From assembly GCF_001684965.1 (NCBI RefSeq), contig NZ_MAYG01000012.1:1-64000 (forward strand): a stretch of 64,000 bases of DNA, in the 5' to 3' direction. The notes beneath the pieces were generated by a model. It ran no database searches. It saw nothing but the letters and a program-made list of their open reading frames with translations, and was not told the origin of the DNA. Below are positions 8,183-18,258 of the stretch, piece after piece. The position numbers and the translations under genes are program-made. This DNA comes from Chryseobacterium arthrosphaerae (lineage in GTDB: Bacteria; Bacteroidota; Bacteroidia; Flavobacteriales; Weeksellaceae). How positions within the stretch are numbered: the stretch's first letter is position 1; the number at the start of each line of letters is the position of its first letter.

Positions 8183-11100
8183 ATGAGTTTTTTAAACAAA
8201 GTTCTTAAAGGGTTTTTGGGAGACAAAAAAGCGCAGGACCTAAAAGAAGTAAAAAAAGTTGTAACAAAAATCAAAGCTGTAGAACCCAACATCCAACAAT
8301 TGTCGGATGATGGTTTGAGACAAAAGACGGCTGAGTTTAAAGAGAATATAAAATCTGCAACTAGCAAGATCACAGCTCAAATAGAACAGATTAAAGAGCA
8401 GATAAAAAATTCAACCAACGTTGACGAGAAAGAAGCTCTTTTCTCAAAAATTGAGTCTCTGAAGAAAGAATCCTACGAAATCGAAGAGAAAGTTCTGGTA
8501 CAAATTCTTCCTGAAGCCTTTGCATTGATCAAAGAAACGGCAAGAAGATGGGCACAGAACGGAGAAATTCGTGTAACCGCTACTGACTGGGACAGGGAGT
8601 TAGCTGCTGCAGGAAAAGATTTTGTAAGCATTCAGGGAGACCAGGCTGTTTGGAAAAACTCATGGGACGCTGCCGGAACTCCAGTAGTTTGGGATATGGT
8701 CCACTATGATGTTCAGTTTATCGGAGGAATTATTCTTCACAGCGGTAAAATTGCCGAGATGGCAACCGGTGAAGGGAAAACCCTGGTAGGAACATTACCT
8801 ATTTATTTAAATTCACTTCCTGAAAGAGGGGTACACGTTGTAACCGTGAACGACTATCTTGCAAAAAGAGACTCCGCATGGATGGGTCCTCTTTATCAGT
8901 TCCACGGAATGTCTATCGACTGTATCGATAACCACCAGCCCAACTCAGACGGAAGAAGAAAAGCATACAACTCAGATATTACGTACGGAACCAACAACGA
9001 ATTCGGTTTCGACTATCTGAGAGATAACATGGTGACTTCACCTTCAGAACTGGTACAAAGAGAATTGAACTTTGCCATCGTGGATGAGGTGGATTCTGTA
9101 TTGGTAGATGATGCCAGAACACCATTGATCATTTCCGGTCCGGTTCCTCAGGGAGACAGACAGGAGTTCGATGTTCTGAAACCTTCTATCGACAGAATTG
9201 TTGAAGTACAGAAGAAAACGGTTTCTGCCATTTTCAATGAAGCCAAAAAATTAATCGCAGCAGGAAACACTAAGGAAGGAGGATTTAAGTTGCTTCAGGC
9301 GTACAGAGGTTTGCCAAAAAACAGACAATTAATTAAATTCTTATCGGAAAGCGGAAACAGAGCATTGCTTCAGAAAGTGGAAGCACAGTACATGCAGGAC
9401 AACAACCGTGACATGCCGATTGTAGATAAAGATCTGTACTTCGTAATCGAAGAGAAAAACAACCAGGTTGATCTTACAGACAAAGGGGTTGAATACATGT
9501 CTCAGGGGAATTCTGACCCGAACTTCTTCGTACTCCCGGATATCGGAACTGAAATTGCTGAAGTGGAAGCAAAGAATTTATCTAAAGAAGATGAGTTCGA
9601 AGCTAAAGAAAGACTTTTCGCAGATTTTGCTGAGAAATCCGAGCGTGTACACACCATGAGCCAGCTATTGAAGGCCTACACATTATTTGAAAAAGATGAT
9701 GAATATGTAGTTATTGACGGGGAAGTAAAAATCGTAGACGAGCAGACAGGCCGTATCATGGAGGGACGCCGTTATTCAGACGGTCTACACCAGGCGATTG
9801 AAGCTAAAGAAAATGTGAAAATTGAGGCTGCTACTCAAACTTTTGCAACCATTACACTTCAGAACTATTTCCGTATGTACAACAAGCTTGCGGGGATGAC
9901 CGGTACTGCTGAAACAGAAGCAGGAGAGCTTTGGGAGATCTACAAACTGGATGTTGTGGTAATTCCTACCAACCGTCCGATCTTAAGACATGACAGACAG
10001 GATTTAGTTTACAAAACTAACCGTGAAAAATATAACGCCGTAATTGAAGAGGTTGAAAAATTAACAGCAGCCGGAAGACCTGTACTTGTAGGTACAACTT
10101 CGGTTGAAATTTCTCAGTTGCTTTCCAAAGCACTTCAATTGAGAAAAATTCCACACCAGGTACTGAATGCGAAGCTTCACAAAAAAGAAGCGGAAATTGT
10201 TGCCGGAGCAGGACAGCCGGGAGTGGTAACCATTGCAACCAACATGGCAGGTCGTGGTACCGACATTAAGCTTTCAAAAGAGGTAAAAGATGCCGGAGGA
10301 CTAGCGATCATCGGTACTGAAAGACACGATTCAAGACGTGTTGACAGACAGTTGAGAGGTAGAGCGGGACGTCAGGGAGATCCGGGAAGTTCTCAGTTCT
10401 ATGTATCTCTTGAAGATAACCTGATGCGTTTATTCGGTTCTGAAAGAATTGCGAAGATGATGGACAGAATGGGTCATAAGGAAGGCGAAGTTATTCAGCA
10501 CTCTATGATCAGCAAGTCTATCGAAAGAGCACAGAAAAAAGTGGAGGAAAACAACTTCGGAACAAGAAAGAGACTTCTTGAGTATGATGATGTTATGAAC
10601 AAGCAGCGTGACGTTATCTATAAGAGAAGAAAGAACGCTTTGTTCGGAGATCACCTGAAGTATGATATTACCAATATGATCTTCGATGTTGCCAATTCTA
10701 TCGTTGCGAAAGGAAAAGCTACAGGAAATTATAAAGATTTTGAATACGAAATCATTAAGACCTTCACTATGGAGTCTCCGGTTTCTCAGAATGATTTTAA
10801 TAATAAAAATGTTCAGGATCTGACGAATATCTTATTCAAGGCAGCTCAGGAGGATTATCAGATGAAGCTGAACCTGTTGAAAGAAAAATCATTCCCAATC
10901 ATTGAGAATGTATATCAGAACCAGGGTTCCATGTTCAAAATGATCCAGGTTCCTTTCACAGACGGTCACAAAACAATGACGATTGTAGCTGATCTTAAAG
11001 AAGCTTATGAAACTCACTGTGAGAGTTTAGTGAATGACTTTGAAAAGAACATTACCCTATCGATTATCGATGAAAACTGGAAACTTCACCTTCGTGAAAT

Positions 11101-11257
11101 GGATGACCTGAGAAGATCTTCTCAGGGAGCTGTTTACGAGCAGAAAGATCCATTGGTAATTTATAAACAGGAATCTTTCCACCTATTCAGTGAAATGATC
11201 GATAAACTTAACAAAGAGATTATTTCTTTCTTATACAAAGGAGAAATTCCGGCATAA
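8183..11257 (+). CDS. secA: Protein translocase ATPase SecA
   Basis: 1024 aa. SecA drives preproteins through SecYEG using ATP. Visible motifs are the Walker A MATGEGKT (about residues 193-200), [19 protein letters not shown] (DEAD-box II and conserved loop), NMAGRGTDI and [29 protein letters not shown] (nucleotide domain 2), and [13 protein letters not shown] (helical scaffold). The pre-Walker region contains a Bacteroidota-type extension, and an insertion lies between the two nucleotide-binding domains (residues about 320-440). The protein ends with [14 protein letters not shown], with no Cys-rich zinc-binding tail, so the usual SecB/lipid-binding C-terminal linker is absent. It has its own strong terminator. 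Confidence 0.98.
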   Translation: MSFLNKVLKGFLGDKKAQDLKEVKKVVTKIKAVEPNIQQLSDDGLRQKTAEFKENIKSATSKITAQIEQIKEQIKNSTNVDEKEALFSKIESLKKESYEIEEKVLVQILPEAFALIKETARRWAQNGEIRVTATDWDRELAAAGKDFVSIQGDQAVWKNSWDAAGTPVVWDMVHYDVQFIGGIILHSGKIAEMATGEGKTLVGTLPIYLNSLPERGVHVVTVNDYLAKRDSAWMGPLYQFHGMSIDCIDNHQPNSDGRRKAYNSDITYGTNNEFGFDYLRDNMVTSPSELVQRELNFAIVDEVDSVLVDDARTPLIISGPVPQGDRQEFDVLKPSIDRIVEVQKKTVSAIFNEAKKLIAAGNTKEGGFKLLQAYRGLPKNRQLIKFLSESGNRALLQKVEAQYMQDNNRDMPIVDKDLYFVIEEKNNQVDLTDKGVEYMSQGNSDPNFFVLPDIGTEIAEVEAKNLSKEDEFEAKERLFADFAEKSERVHTMSQLLKAYTLFEKDDEYVVIDGEVKIVDEQTGRIMEGRRYSDGLHQAIEAKENVKIEAATQTFATITLQNYFRMYNKLAGMTGTAETEAGELWEIYKLDVVVIPTNRPILRHDRQDLVYKTNREKYNAVIEEVEKLTAAGRPVLVGTTSVEISQLLSKALQLRKIPHQVLNAKLHKKEAEIVAGAGQPGVVTIATNMAGRGTDIKLSKEVKDAGGLAIIGTERHDSRRVDRQLRGRAGRQGDPGSSQFYVSLEDNLMRLFGSERIAKMMDRMGHKEGEVIQHSMISKSIERAQKKVEENNFGTRKRLLEYDDVMNKQRDVIYKRRKNALFGDHLKYDITNMIFDVANSIVAKGKATGNYKDFEYEIIKTFTMESPVSQNDFNNKNVQDLTNILFKAAQEDYQMKLNLLKEKSFPIIENVYQNQGSMFKMIQVPFTDGHKTMTIVADLKEAYETHCESLVNDFEKNITLSIIDENWKLHLREMDDLRRSSQGAVYEQKDPLVIYKQESFHLFSEMIDKLNKEIISFLYKGEIPA

Positions 11258-11282
11258 GAAAAATTTAATAATATTGCATAAA

Positions 11283-11314
11283 AACCGCTCTGGCATTAGC
11301 CGGAGCGGTTTTTT
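11283..11314 (+). terminator. Terminator of secA
   Basis: Stem CCGCTCTGG/CCGGAGCGG (one G-U) extended by AA/TT, loop CATTAG, then six T. It lies 27 nt after the secA stop. Confidence 0.92.
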
Positions 11315-11337
11315 ATTATATGTTGTATAATAATTTT

Positions 11338-11391
11338 ATGATAAATATCAATTTCATTATTTATTTAGAACAGTTAAAAATAATATATTTG
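11338..11391 (+). promoter_or_regulatory. Promoter of the first TonB receptor, with possible iron-regulator site
   Basis: TATATTTG at 11384-11391 is a -7 box. There is no TTG at the expected -33 position, which suggests an activator- or repressor-controlled promoter. Just upstream, 11338-11360 holds ATGATAAATATCA followed by ATTTCATTAT, an AT-rich inverted arrangement loosely like a Fur box. The operator call is weak. Confidence 0.4.
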
Positions 11392-11408
11392 CAGAAAATT
11401 TGAGTTTC

Positions 11409-13565
11409 ATGAAAAATGTACTGATCTGTGCTTCCGCACTGGGAACAATGCTGGTTTCTGCGCAAAAAAAAGATACCATCAAATCCAATGATATTGAAGA
11501 AGTAGTTGTTAACGGAAGATATTATCAGAAGTACAAGCTGAATGAGGTTTCGGGTTCTTTAAGAATTCAGACACCTATTCTTGAGCTTCCTCAGAATGTA
11601 CAGTCTGTAAGTTCACAGGTTCTTGCGGACCAGCTTACCCTGAATATGTCTGAAGGAATTGTCCGCAACGTAAGCGGAGCAAGAAAAGTGGAACACTGGG
11701 ATAATGTGTATTCCAATGTTTTCATGAGAGGAGCCAGTATTGCAACCTTTATGAACGGAATGAATGTTTCCTCCACGTGGGGACCCATCAATCCTGATGC
11801 TTCTATTATAGACAGAATAGAGTTTGTAAAAGGTCCTGCCGGATTTATGGGTTCTATGGGAGATCCTGCCGGGTTTTATAATGTGGTCACTAAAAAACCA
11901 ACAGGAAAATTCGCCAATAGTGTGCGTTTCACAACGGGAAGCTACAACCTTTTCAGAGGTGAGGCAGATCTTGACGGAATCCTTGTGAAGGACGGGGTTT
12001 TAGATTACCGTATCAATTTAATGGGAAGCTCCAATAAATCGTGGGTGGAAAATGATAAAACAAGCAAAATTATTGTTGCTCCGTCAATTACTTTCAGACC
12101 TACAAAGACCACTACATTTACAGCACAATATAATTATCAGTATTTAAAATTCAATCAGCCGGGAGCTTACCTGATGTCAAATGACGGATATGCTTCACTG
12201 AATGTACATACCAACTTTAATGATCCGAATTTCAAGAAAACTGAAGTCAAAGATCAGAGTTTATTTTTAAGCTTAGACCAGAAGCTTTTCAAAGACTGGG
12301 TATGGAGCACACAGTATGCCTATATGGATTTAAATTATGACGGTGGCTCATGGTGGGGAACTTTTGATGCGAACAATAAGAATGTTTTAAACAGGACGTT
12401 AAGCAACTGGCAGGCAAAAGGAAAGAATCATATTTTCCAGACCTATGTAAGAGGAAATCTTACGACGGGAAACATTGTTCATAAGATTATTGCAGGATTT
12501 GATTACGGAGACAGAAAATACAAAGCAGACTTTTCATCTTTTGCAGGGGGGCCTTTTCCAATCGACATTTATAATGTGAATTATGGTGTGGATCCTTCAA
12601 AACTTCCTTCTTCTGATTTCTACACTTTAAATACTTCTGCTCCATTTTATAATGATCAGGGAGTAAAATATACTTCTTATTATGCTCAGGATCAGATTGA
12701 AATGTTTGATAATAAACTAAGATTAACCCTAGCAGGAAGATATACAAGCGGTAAAACCTATTCAGCCTATCCTAACCTGAGCCCGGGAACTCCTATTGTA
12801 CCTGATACAGCCGGAGAATTTACACCAAGAGTAGGGGTAAGTTATTCCATTAATGAGAACTTCTCGGCTTACGGAATCTATGACAAGACTTTTGTACCAC
12901 AATCCGGGACAGGAATTCATCAGACACTGATTACAGAACCCTTCAGAGGTCAGAATATTGAATTTGGACTGAAGAAAGACTGGTTCGGCGGAAAATGGAA
13001 TTCTACTTTTTCAGTTTATGAAATCAGAAGACAGAATATTCTTGTAGCGGGAAATGCCAACGAAAACGGTGGAGTTGCTTTTCAGATTCCTACCGGAGAG
13101 CAAAGGGCAAGAGGTTTTGAAACCGATATCAAAGGAGAGATCGTCAGAGGGTTGAACCTTATTATCAACTATGCATATACTGATGCAAAAACGGTTAAAG
13201 ACACAGATCCTGCAAGAATTGGGGTTCAGTCTCCGGGAAATGCAAAAAATGTTCAGAATACCTGGATCAGCTATAGGTTCCAGAATGGTGTTTTACATGG
13301 TTTTGGAATTTCAGCCGGTTATCAGTATCAGGGAGGAAGACAGTCCTGGTATGGGGTAAGTGCCACAAAAGATCAGAGTTTACCGGATTATTTTGATACC
13401 AACTTCGGGATTTCCTATGTTGCTAAAAAATTCGATGTTAACTTTATGTTGAATAATGTTCTTAACAGAAAACTTTACAGCGGATACAGGGGAGACGGAG
13501 GAGAATATGCATGGATCTACAATGCACCACGTAACTGGAGAGTATCAATCGGATATAAATTTTAA
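11409..13565 (+). CDS. TonB-dependent siderophore receptor
   Basis: 718 aa outer-membrane receptor. The signal peptide is MKNVLICASALGTMLVSAQ, with cleavage likely after SAQ. The plug domain begins at about residue 30 (IEEVVVNGR, TonB-box region; ELPQNVQSVSSQVLADQ; FVKGPAGFMGSMGDPAGFYNVVTKKP). The beta-barrel follows and ends RNWRVSIGYKF, with the terminal Phe needed for Bam-mediated insertion. The plug pattern is of the FhuA/FoxA ferric-hydroxamate-type siderophore receptors. A TTG at 11400 is in frame, but ATG 11409 gives the standard signal peptide. It is followed by a PepSY reductase-like gene with a terminator hairpin between them. Confidence 0.92.
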   Translation: MKNVLICASALGTMLVSAQKKDTIKSNDIEEVVVNGRYYQKYKLNEVSGSLRIQTPILELPQNVQSVSSQVLADQLTLNMSEGIVRNVSGARKVEHWDNVYSNVFMRGASIATFMNGMNVSSTWGPINPDASIIDRIEFVKGPAGFMGSMGDPAGFYNVVTKKPTGKFANSVRFTTGSYNLFRGEADLDGILVKDGVLDYRINLMGSSNKSWVENDKTSKIIVAPSITFRPTKTTTFTAQYNYQYLKFNQPGAYLMSNDGYASLNVHTNFNDPNFKKTEVKDQSLFLSLDQKLFKDWVWSTQYAYMDLNYDGGSWWGTFDANNKNVLNRTLSNWQAKGKNHIFQTYVRGNLTTGNIVHKIIAGFDYGDRKYKADFSSFAGGPFPIDIYNVNYGVDPSKLPSSDFYTLNTSAPFYNDQGVKYTSYYAQDQIEMFDNKLRLTLAGRYTSGKTYSAYPNLSPGTPIVPDTAGEFTPRVGVSYSINENFSAYGIYDKTFVPQSGTGIHQTLITEPFRGQNIEFGLKKDWFGGKWNSTFSVYEIRRQNILVAGNANENGGVAFQIPTGEQRARGFETDIKGEIVRGLNLIINYAYTDAKTVKDTDPARIGVQSPGNAKNVQNTWISYRFQNGVLHGFGISAGYQYQGGRQSWYGVSATKDQSLPDYFDTNFGISYVAKKFDVNFMLNNVLNRKLYSGYRGDGGEYAWIYNAPRNWRVSIGYKF

Positions 13566-13573
13566 AAATAAAG

Positions 13574-13601
13574 GTTAGCCCCTCGTGGGGTTAACTTTTT
13601 T
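13574..13601 (+). terminator. Intra-operon terminator/attenuator hairpin
   Basis: Stem GTTAGCCCC/GGGGTTAAC (one G-U), loop TCGT, then six T ending 3 nt before the ATG of the PepSY gene. It should reduce readthrough from the receptor gene and may also shape the start region of the next gene. Confidence 0.75.
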
Positions 13602-13604
13602 GCT

Positions 13605-14807
13605 ATGAGAAAAAAGCATCATCATAAAAAGAAAATCTCTCCAACAAAGAAATGGTCTGCCAAACTGCATTTGTGGTTGGGCCTGTCTGTTGGTATTATT
13701 GTTTTCATAGTCTCTCTTACGGGGACTTTATATGTTTTTAAAGATGAAGTACAGAATATTCTGCGTAAAGAAGCTATTTATGTGAAAAATGAAGATTCCG
13801 GCAAAAACCCGTTATCCATTGGGCTTCTCCGGGAAAAGGTAACCTTGGAACTTAATGAAAAATACCCGCTGACTTCCGTAGAAATTCCTTTAGATAAAAG
13901 TAAATCCTACCGCTTTCTGTATTATGAAAAAAATAAAAACGGCTGGAATTATTTTCAGGAGGTGCTGATCAACAAGCAGGTCTACGTCAATCAGTATACC
14001 GGAGAGATACTGGCTGTATATAATGAGAAATATGATTTCTTCAATATTTTAAAATACATCCATTGGGGGCTCCTGCTGAATTCTGACTGGGGAAAATATG
14101 TGGTGGGAATTCCGACCGTGCTTTTCATTTTCATGCTGATCACAGGAATTATTTTGTGGTGGCCCAAAAATAAGAATGCAAGAAAAGGACGCTTACGTTT
14201 CAACTGGGAAAATGTGAAAACCTGGAAGCGTAAAAACTATGACCTTCATAATGTACTTGGGTTTTATGTTTCGTTCATTGCATTATTGATGAGCATTACC
14301 GGGATTTATTTTGCCTATCCTTATGTAAAAAACACATTCAATCTTGCTTTATCGGGATCGATGGATCTTCCCAAGGAAAAGGAGATCAAATCTCCGGATT
14401 CACTGATGGCAAAGAATAATGACGTATTTGATATTGCAGCCCTTCAGACCAGAAAGCTGTATGCCGGTTCATCAAGTTTCAGAATTTCTTTAAACGGAAA
14501 GAATAAAAAAGGAAAAGACCTGAAAAGTCTTCCCGTAACCATTTACGGACAGGAAGGAAGATTCAGCGAAAGAAACCTGTTAACTTTTGATAAATACTCA
14601 GGAAAGCTACTCGCCCATAAACCTCATCAAAAGCTGAACAGCGCCGAAAAATATGCGAATGCCAATTATGATATCCATACCGGTTCCTACTTTGGGCTTT
14701 TAGGAAAAATCATCTGGTTTACAGCCGGCCTCATCTGCACCTCACTCCCCGTAACCGGATTTTTGATCTGGTGGGGGAAAAGAAAGAAACAAGGAAAGAA
14801 AATATAA
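13605..14807 (+). CDS. PepSY-associated TM protein, probable ferrisiderophore reductase (copy 1)
   Basis: 400 aa inner-membrane protein. It starts with a cytoplasmic basic/His motif MRKKHHHKKK, then TM1 (about residues 25-50), a periplasmic PepSY region, and three further TM segments, with a final TM at the C-terminus (GKIIWFTAGLICTSLPVTGFLIWW). Conserved membrane-proximal His residues (KLHLW, KYIHWG, DLHNVLG, YDIHTG) match the heme-ligating positions expected of the FoxB/PiuB group, which reduces iron in imported siderophores. The stop overlaps the ATG of the next receptor by one base (TAATG), so translation is probably coupled. It is paralogous to 16970-18181. Confidence 0.85.
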   Translation: MRKKHHHKKKISPTKKWSAKLHLWLGLSVGIIVFIVSLTGTLYVFKDEVQNILRKEAIYVKNEDSGKNPLSIGLLREKVTLELNEKYPLTSVEIPLDKSKSYRFLYYEKNKNGWNYFQEVLINKQVYVNQYTGEILAVYNEKYDFFNILKYIHWGLLLNSDWGKYVVGIPTVLFIFMLITGIILWWPKNKNARKGRLRFNWENVKTWKRKNYDLHNVLGFYVSFIALLMSITGIYFAYPYVKNTFNLALSGSMDLPKEKEIKSPDSLMAKNNDVFDIAALQTRKLYAGSSSFRISLNGKNKKGKDLKSLPVTIYGQEGRFSERNLLTFDKYSGKLLAHKPHQKLNSAEKYANANYDIHTGSYFGLLGKIIWFTAGLICTSLPVTGFLIWWGKRKKQGKKI

Positions 14808-16918
14808 TGAAAAAAGCGCTTTTATCAGCTGCCTGCCTGGGAACCACTACCGTTTTTGCACAGGTTAAAGATAGTTTACAAACCAAAAATGTTGAGGAAA
14901 TCGTGATGACTGCCTCAAGGAAAAAGGAAAATATCAAAGAGGTACCAAGCTCTGTTACCATTGTGGCAGAAAAGCAGATTCAGTCTCAGCTGACAGTCAA
15001 TTCTGACATCACCAGTATCCTGCAGTATACCGTTCCGAGTTTAGGAACCAACTCAGGACAGACGTCCAATACTGGGCAGACTTTGAGAGGGCGCCAGGTA
15101 CTGGTACTGGTTGATGGTATTCCGCAATCTACTCCGCTTCGAAACGGGGCAAGAGATTTAAGGGTGATTGATCCTTCAGCCATTGAAAGGATTGAGGTAA
15201 TCAAAGGGGCCTCTGCCATCTACGGAAACGGGGCAGACGGAGGGATCATCAATTATATCACCAAAAGAAACAAAAGCGATAAAACCATTTCCGGGATCTC
15301 ACAGGTTGGCCTTACCGGACAGCTGTACGGCGGAACTTTAGGCGTAAGAGCAAGCCAGCTTTTATCAGGAAAAATCAAAAAATTCGATTATACCCTTTCA
15401 TTAGCGTATGAAAGAACCGGCTATATGAAAGATGCAGACGGTGTATTGCTAAGTCCTACCTACAGTACGGCCAAGATGGATAATTACAACGGAATGCTGA
15501 AACTGGGGTATGACATCAATGACAATCAGAGAATTGAAGCTTCTTATATCGGCTATTCTTCAAGGTCAGACCTTAATGTTGGTTTAAGCACAGGGAAATA
15601 CGGCATTCAACCTACGATTGGAGAAGGAGAAGGAAAAAGCCTTGAAACCACTCCGCAGGGAACCCCAAAGAACCATAATATCAGGGTAAGCTATGACAAT
15701 AAGAACCTGTTTGCAGGAACTTCATTAAACATCAATCTTTATTATCAGGATTTTAAAACCGTTTACGGATACAGTGATACATTCTTTAACGGCGGGCAAT
15801 CCAATGTTCTTTCCAAAAAAGTGGGAGCCCGTTTCAATTTTGATACCCAATTGTGGAATTCTCAAAATTCGCAGGGGGAAATTATCTACGGAGCAGACAT
15901 CCTGAACGACCAGACCGTACAGAAACTGGAAGACGGCCGATTCTGGACACCCAATATGAGTATGACCAACATCGCTCCATTTGTACTGGCCAAAATTGAT
16001 CTTTTTAAAAAACTGACCATCAAAGGAGGAATTCGCTATGAAAATATCAAAGTCAAGGTGGATGACTTCAATACGCTTTCTGTAATTAAAAACGACGGGA
16101 CATTTACGAAAAGTATTCCCGTAGAAGGAGGAAAACTGAGTTATAATGCCTTAGTGGGAAATATAGGGATCCGTTATAATATCGAGCCATACATCAATCT
16201 TTTTGCAAGTTTCTCACAGGCCTACTCTATCAACGAACTCGGAAGGATCTTAAGAACCTCAACCTCTGAAACCATCAAGAACCTTGAAACCAAACCGATC
16301 ATTGTCAACAACTATGAATTGGGCGCTACAGGACAGCTTTCCAACTGGCTTCATTATGAACTGACTTCTTATGTAAGCACATCCAAACTTGGGGCAACAT
16401 TCGTGCAAAGTGCAGACAGGGCATTAATGATCCAAAGATCTCCGGAAATTGTGTATGGCGTAGAAGGATTCCTGCATTTCACACCTGCAAAATGGCTGCA
16501 GTTCGGGGGAAGCTATAGCTGGATGGAAGGAATTACCTCTCCGAAAGATGATGGCGACTACTCTTCCAGGATCAACAACAGCAGAATTTCAGCGCCTAAA
16601 GTACTGGCCTATGTTCAGGGAAAACCAATTCCCGCATTGTCTGTGGGGTTTGATATGCTTCACTCATTTCAACAGGATCGTTTTTCTCCGAATGCCAAAG
16701 GTGTATATGCTTATGGAGAAGGCTTTGTACCTGATTATACTGTTTTCAATTTTAAATCCGGCTATGAGGTCAACCGTCACTGGAAAATTTCCTTAGGTAT
16801 CGAGAATCTTCTGAACAGACAATATCAACCTGCCATTGCATGGTGGGCAGCAAGGGACAGTGATTTCATCAATTCCGCAGGTTTGAGAGGTACATTCATG
16901 ATTGAATATAAATTTTAA
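14807..16918 (+). CDS. TonB-dependent siderophore receptor (second)
   Basis: 703 aa. Signal peptide MKKALLSAACLGTTTVFAQ, TonB-box-like VEEIVMTASRKKENIKEVPSS, plug with GRQVLVLVDGIPQSTPLRNG and IERIEVIKGASAIYGNGADGGIINYITK, then a barrel ending in MIEYKF. The plug resembles aerobactin/citrate-type ferric receptors (IutA-like) more than the hydroxamate receptor upstream, so the two receptors probably take different ligands. ATG at 14807 is chosen over the in-frame ATG at 14771 because it starts exactly at the signal peptide and overlaps the preceding stop. Confidence 0.9.
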   Translation: MKKALLSAACLGTTTVFAQVKDSLQTKNVEEIVMTASRKKENIKEVPSSVTIVAEKQIQSQLTVNSDITSILQYTVPSLGTNSGQTSNTGQTLRGRQVLVLVDGIPQSTPLRNGARDLRVIDPSAIERIEVIKGASAIYGNGADGGIINYITKRNKSDKTISGISQVGLTGQLYGGTLGVRASQLLSGKIKKFDYTLSLAYERTGYMKDADGVLLSPTYSTAKMDNYNGMLKLGYDINDNQRIEASYIGYSSRSDLNVGLSTGKYGIQPTIGEGEGKSLETTPQGTPKNHNIRVSYDNKNLFAGTSLNINLYYQDFKTVYGYSDTFFNGGQSNVLSKKVGARFNFDTQLWNSQNSQGEIIYGADILNDQTVQKLEDGRFWTPNMSMTNIAPFVLAKIDLFKKLTIKGGIRYENIKVKVDDFNTLSVIKNDGTFTKSIPVEGGKLSYNALVGNIGIRYNIEPYINLFASFSQAYSINELGRILRTSTSETIKNLETKPIIVNNYELGATGQLSNWLHYELTSYVSTSKLGATFVQSADRALMIQRSPEIVYGVEGFLHFTPAKWLQFGGSYSWMEGITSPKDDGDYSSRINNSRISAPKVLAYVQGKPIPALSVGFDMLHSFQQDRFSPNAKGVYAYGEGFVPDYTVFNFKSGYEVNRHWKISLGIENLLNRQYQPAIAWWAARDSDFINSAGLRGTFMIEYKF

Positions 16919-16942
16919 TTAAACTAAATAAGAATAATAACC

Positions 16943-16950
16943 TATCTTTG
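16943..16950 (+). promoter_or_regulatory. -7 box for the second PepSY gene
   Basis: TATCTTTG lies in the 51-nt gap between the receptor stop and the ATG at 16970, 19 nt before the start. It gives this gene its own promoter in addition to any readthrough. Confidence 0.65.
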
Positions 16951-16969
16951 CCCAACTGTCTATTGTACT

Positions 16970-18181
16970 ATGAAGAAAAAGCATCATCATAAAAAAAAGC
17001 CGGGTTTCTTTAAAAAGTGGTCTGCTAAGCTCCACCTCTGGTTTGGGCTGGGAATTGGATTTCTGATCTTCATTATTTCTATTACCGGCGCATTGTATGT
17101 CTTTAAAGATGAAGTAGAAAATTTCACCCGGAAAGATGTCATTTACCATAACGAGCAGAATATTGAGCAAAAGCAGATCCTTCCGATCAGAGTAATGGAG
17201 AAGGCCGTTGCAGATCAGGTACAGGAAAAATACCCGGTCCATTGGGTCAATATTCCTATTGACAAGAAAATGTCTTATATGTTCTTCTGGTATGAGCATA
17301 ATACAAAAGCATGGAATTACTTTGATGAATTCCCGGTGTACAAACAGGCCTATGTGAATCCTTATACCGGAAAAGTCCTGAGGGTTTATGATGAAAAGAA
17401 CGGCTTTTTCAATATTGTAAAGATGATCCACTGGAGCTTTCTTCTGAAGCAGGACTGGGGAACTTATGTAGTGGGAATACCGGTGATCATTTTTGTGATC
17501 ATGCTGATTACAGGAATCGTTTTATGGTGGCCTAAAAACAAAGCGGCAAGGAAACAGCGTTTTTCATTTAAATGGAAAAATATCAAAAGCTGGAAAAGAA
17601 AGAACTACGACCTTCACAATGTATTAGGCTTTTATGCTTCCATCTTTGCTCTGATCTTTTCTGTCACAGGGCTTTTCTATGCTTTCTTTGTGGTGCAGGC
17701 AATGATCTATGTGATCTTCTCGGGCGGAGAAACCCAATACCCTGACTTCTCCCACATCAAAACAAAAGCTCCTGTAGAATTGAGAACAGAAAGGACTCTT
17801 GACAAAATCATCAATACGGTCAAACAAAAGTATCCGGACTCTTACGGTTTTGCAATCGACCTTGGACACGAACATATGGATGATCATGAACATCCCAACT
17901 TTGAAGTTTATGTAAAACACCTCACCTATTCTTACCACAAGAGCAGCAGCCTTATTTTTGATGAAAATTCGGGAGACCTGCTTCATACTCATGATCCGAA
18001 AGATAAAAATTTCGGAGAAAAAGTGGTTAATGCCAATTATGATATTCACGTAGGGGCTATTTTAGGTCTTCCTACCAAGATCATTGCTTTTATAGTAAGT
18101 CTTATCTGCGCTTCTCTTCCGGTAACCGGATTTATGATCTGGTGGGGCAGAAGAAAGAAAAAAGCGTTAAAAACAGCTTAA
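16970..18181 (+). CDS. PepSY-associated TM protein, probable ferrisiderophore reductase (copy 2)
   Basis: 403 aa paralogue of the protein at 13605-14807: same MKKKHHHKKK start, KWSAKLHLWFGL TM1, KMIHWSFLL, NYDLHNVLGFYAS, NANYDIHVG and a last TM LICASLPVTGFMIWWG. The shared His residues are the likely heme ligands. Copy 2 differs by a His-rich periplasmic loop, GHEHMDDHEHPNFEVYVKH (about residues 302-320), which could bind metal. Role inferred: inner-membrane reduction of iron delivered by the adjacent TonB receptor. Confidence 0.83.
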   Translation: MKKKHHHKKKPGFFKKWSAKLHLWFGLGIGFLIFIISITGALYVFKDEVENFTRKDVIYHNEQNIEQKQILPIRVMEKAVADQVQEKYPVHWVNIPIDKKMSYMFFWYEHNTKAWNYFDEFPVYKQAYVNPYTGKVLRVYDEKNGFFNIVKMIHWSFLLKQDWGTYVVGIPVIIFVIMLITGIVLWWPKNKAARKQRFSFKWKNIKSWKRKNYDLHNVLGFYASIFALIFSVTGLFYAFFVVQAMIYVIFSGGETQYPDFSHIKTKAPVELRTERTLDKIINTVKQKYPDSYGFAIDLGHEHMDDHEHPNFEVYVKHLTYSYHKSSSLIFDENSGDLLHTHDPKDKNFGEKVVNANYDIHVGAILGLPTKIIAFIVSLICASLPVTGFMIWWGRRKKKALKTA

Positions 18182-18258
18182 ACCTTAAATAAAACTCAGT
18201 TAATAATCCATTAATACAATCTTTTTTATAATTTTAGACCTTAGAATTTAATAATAGA

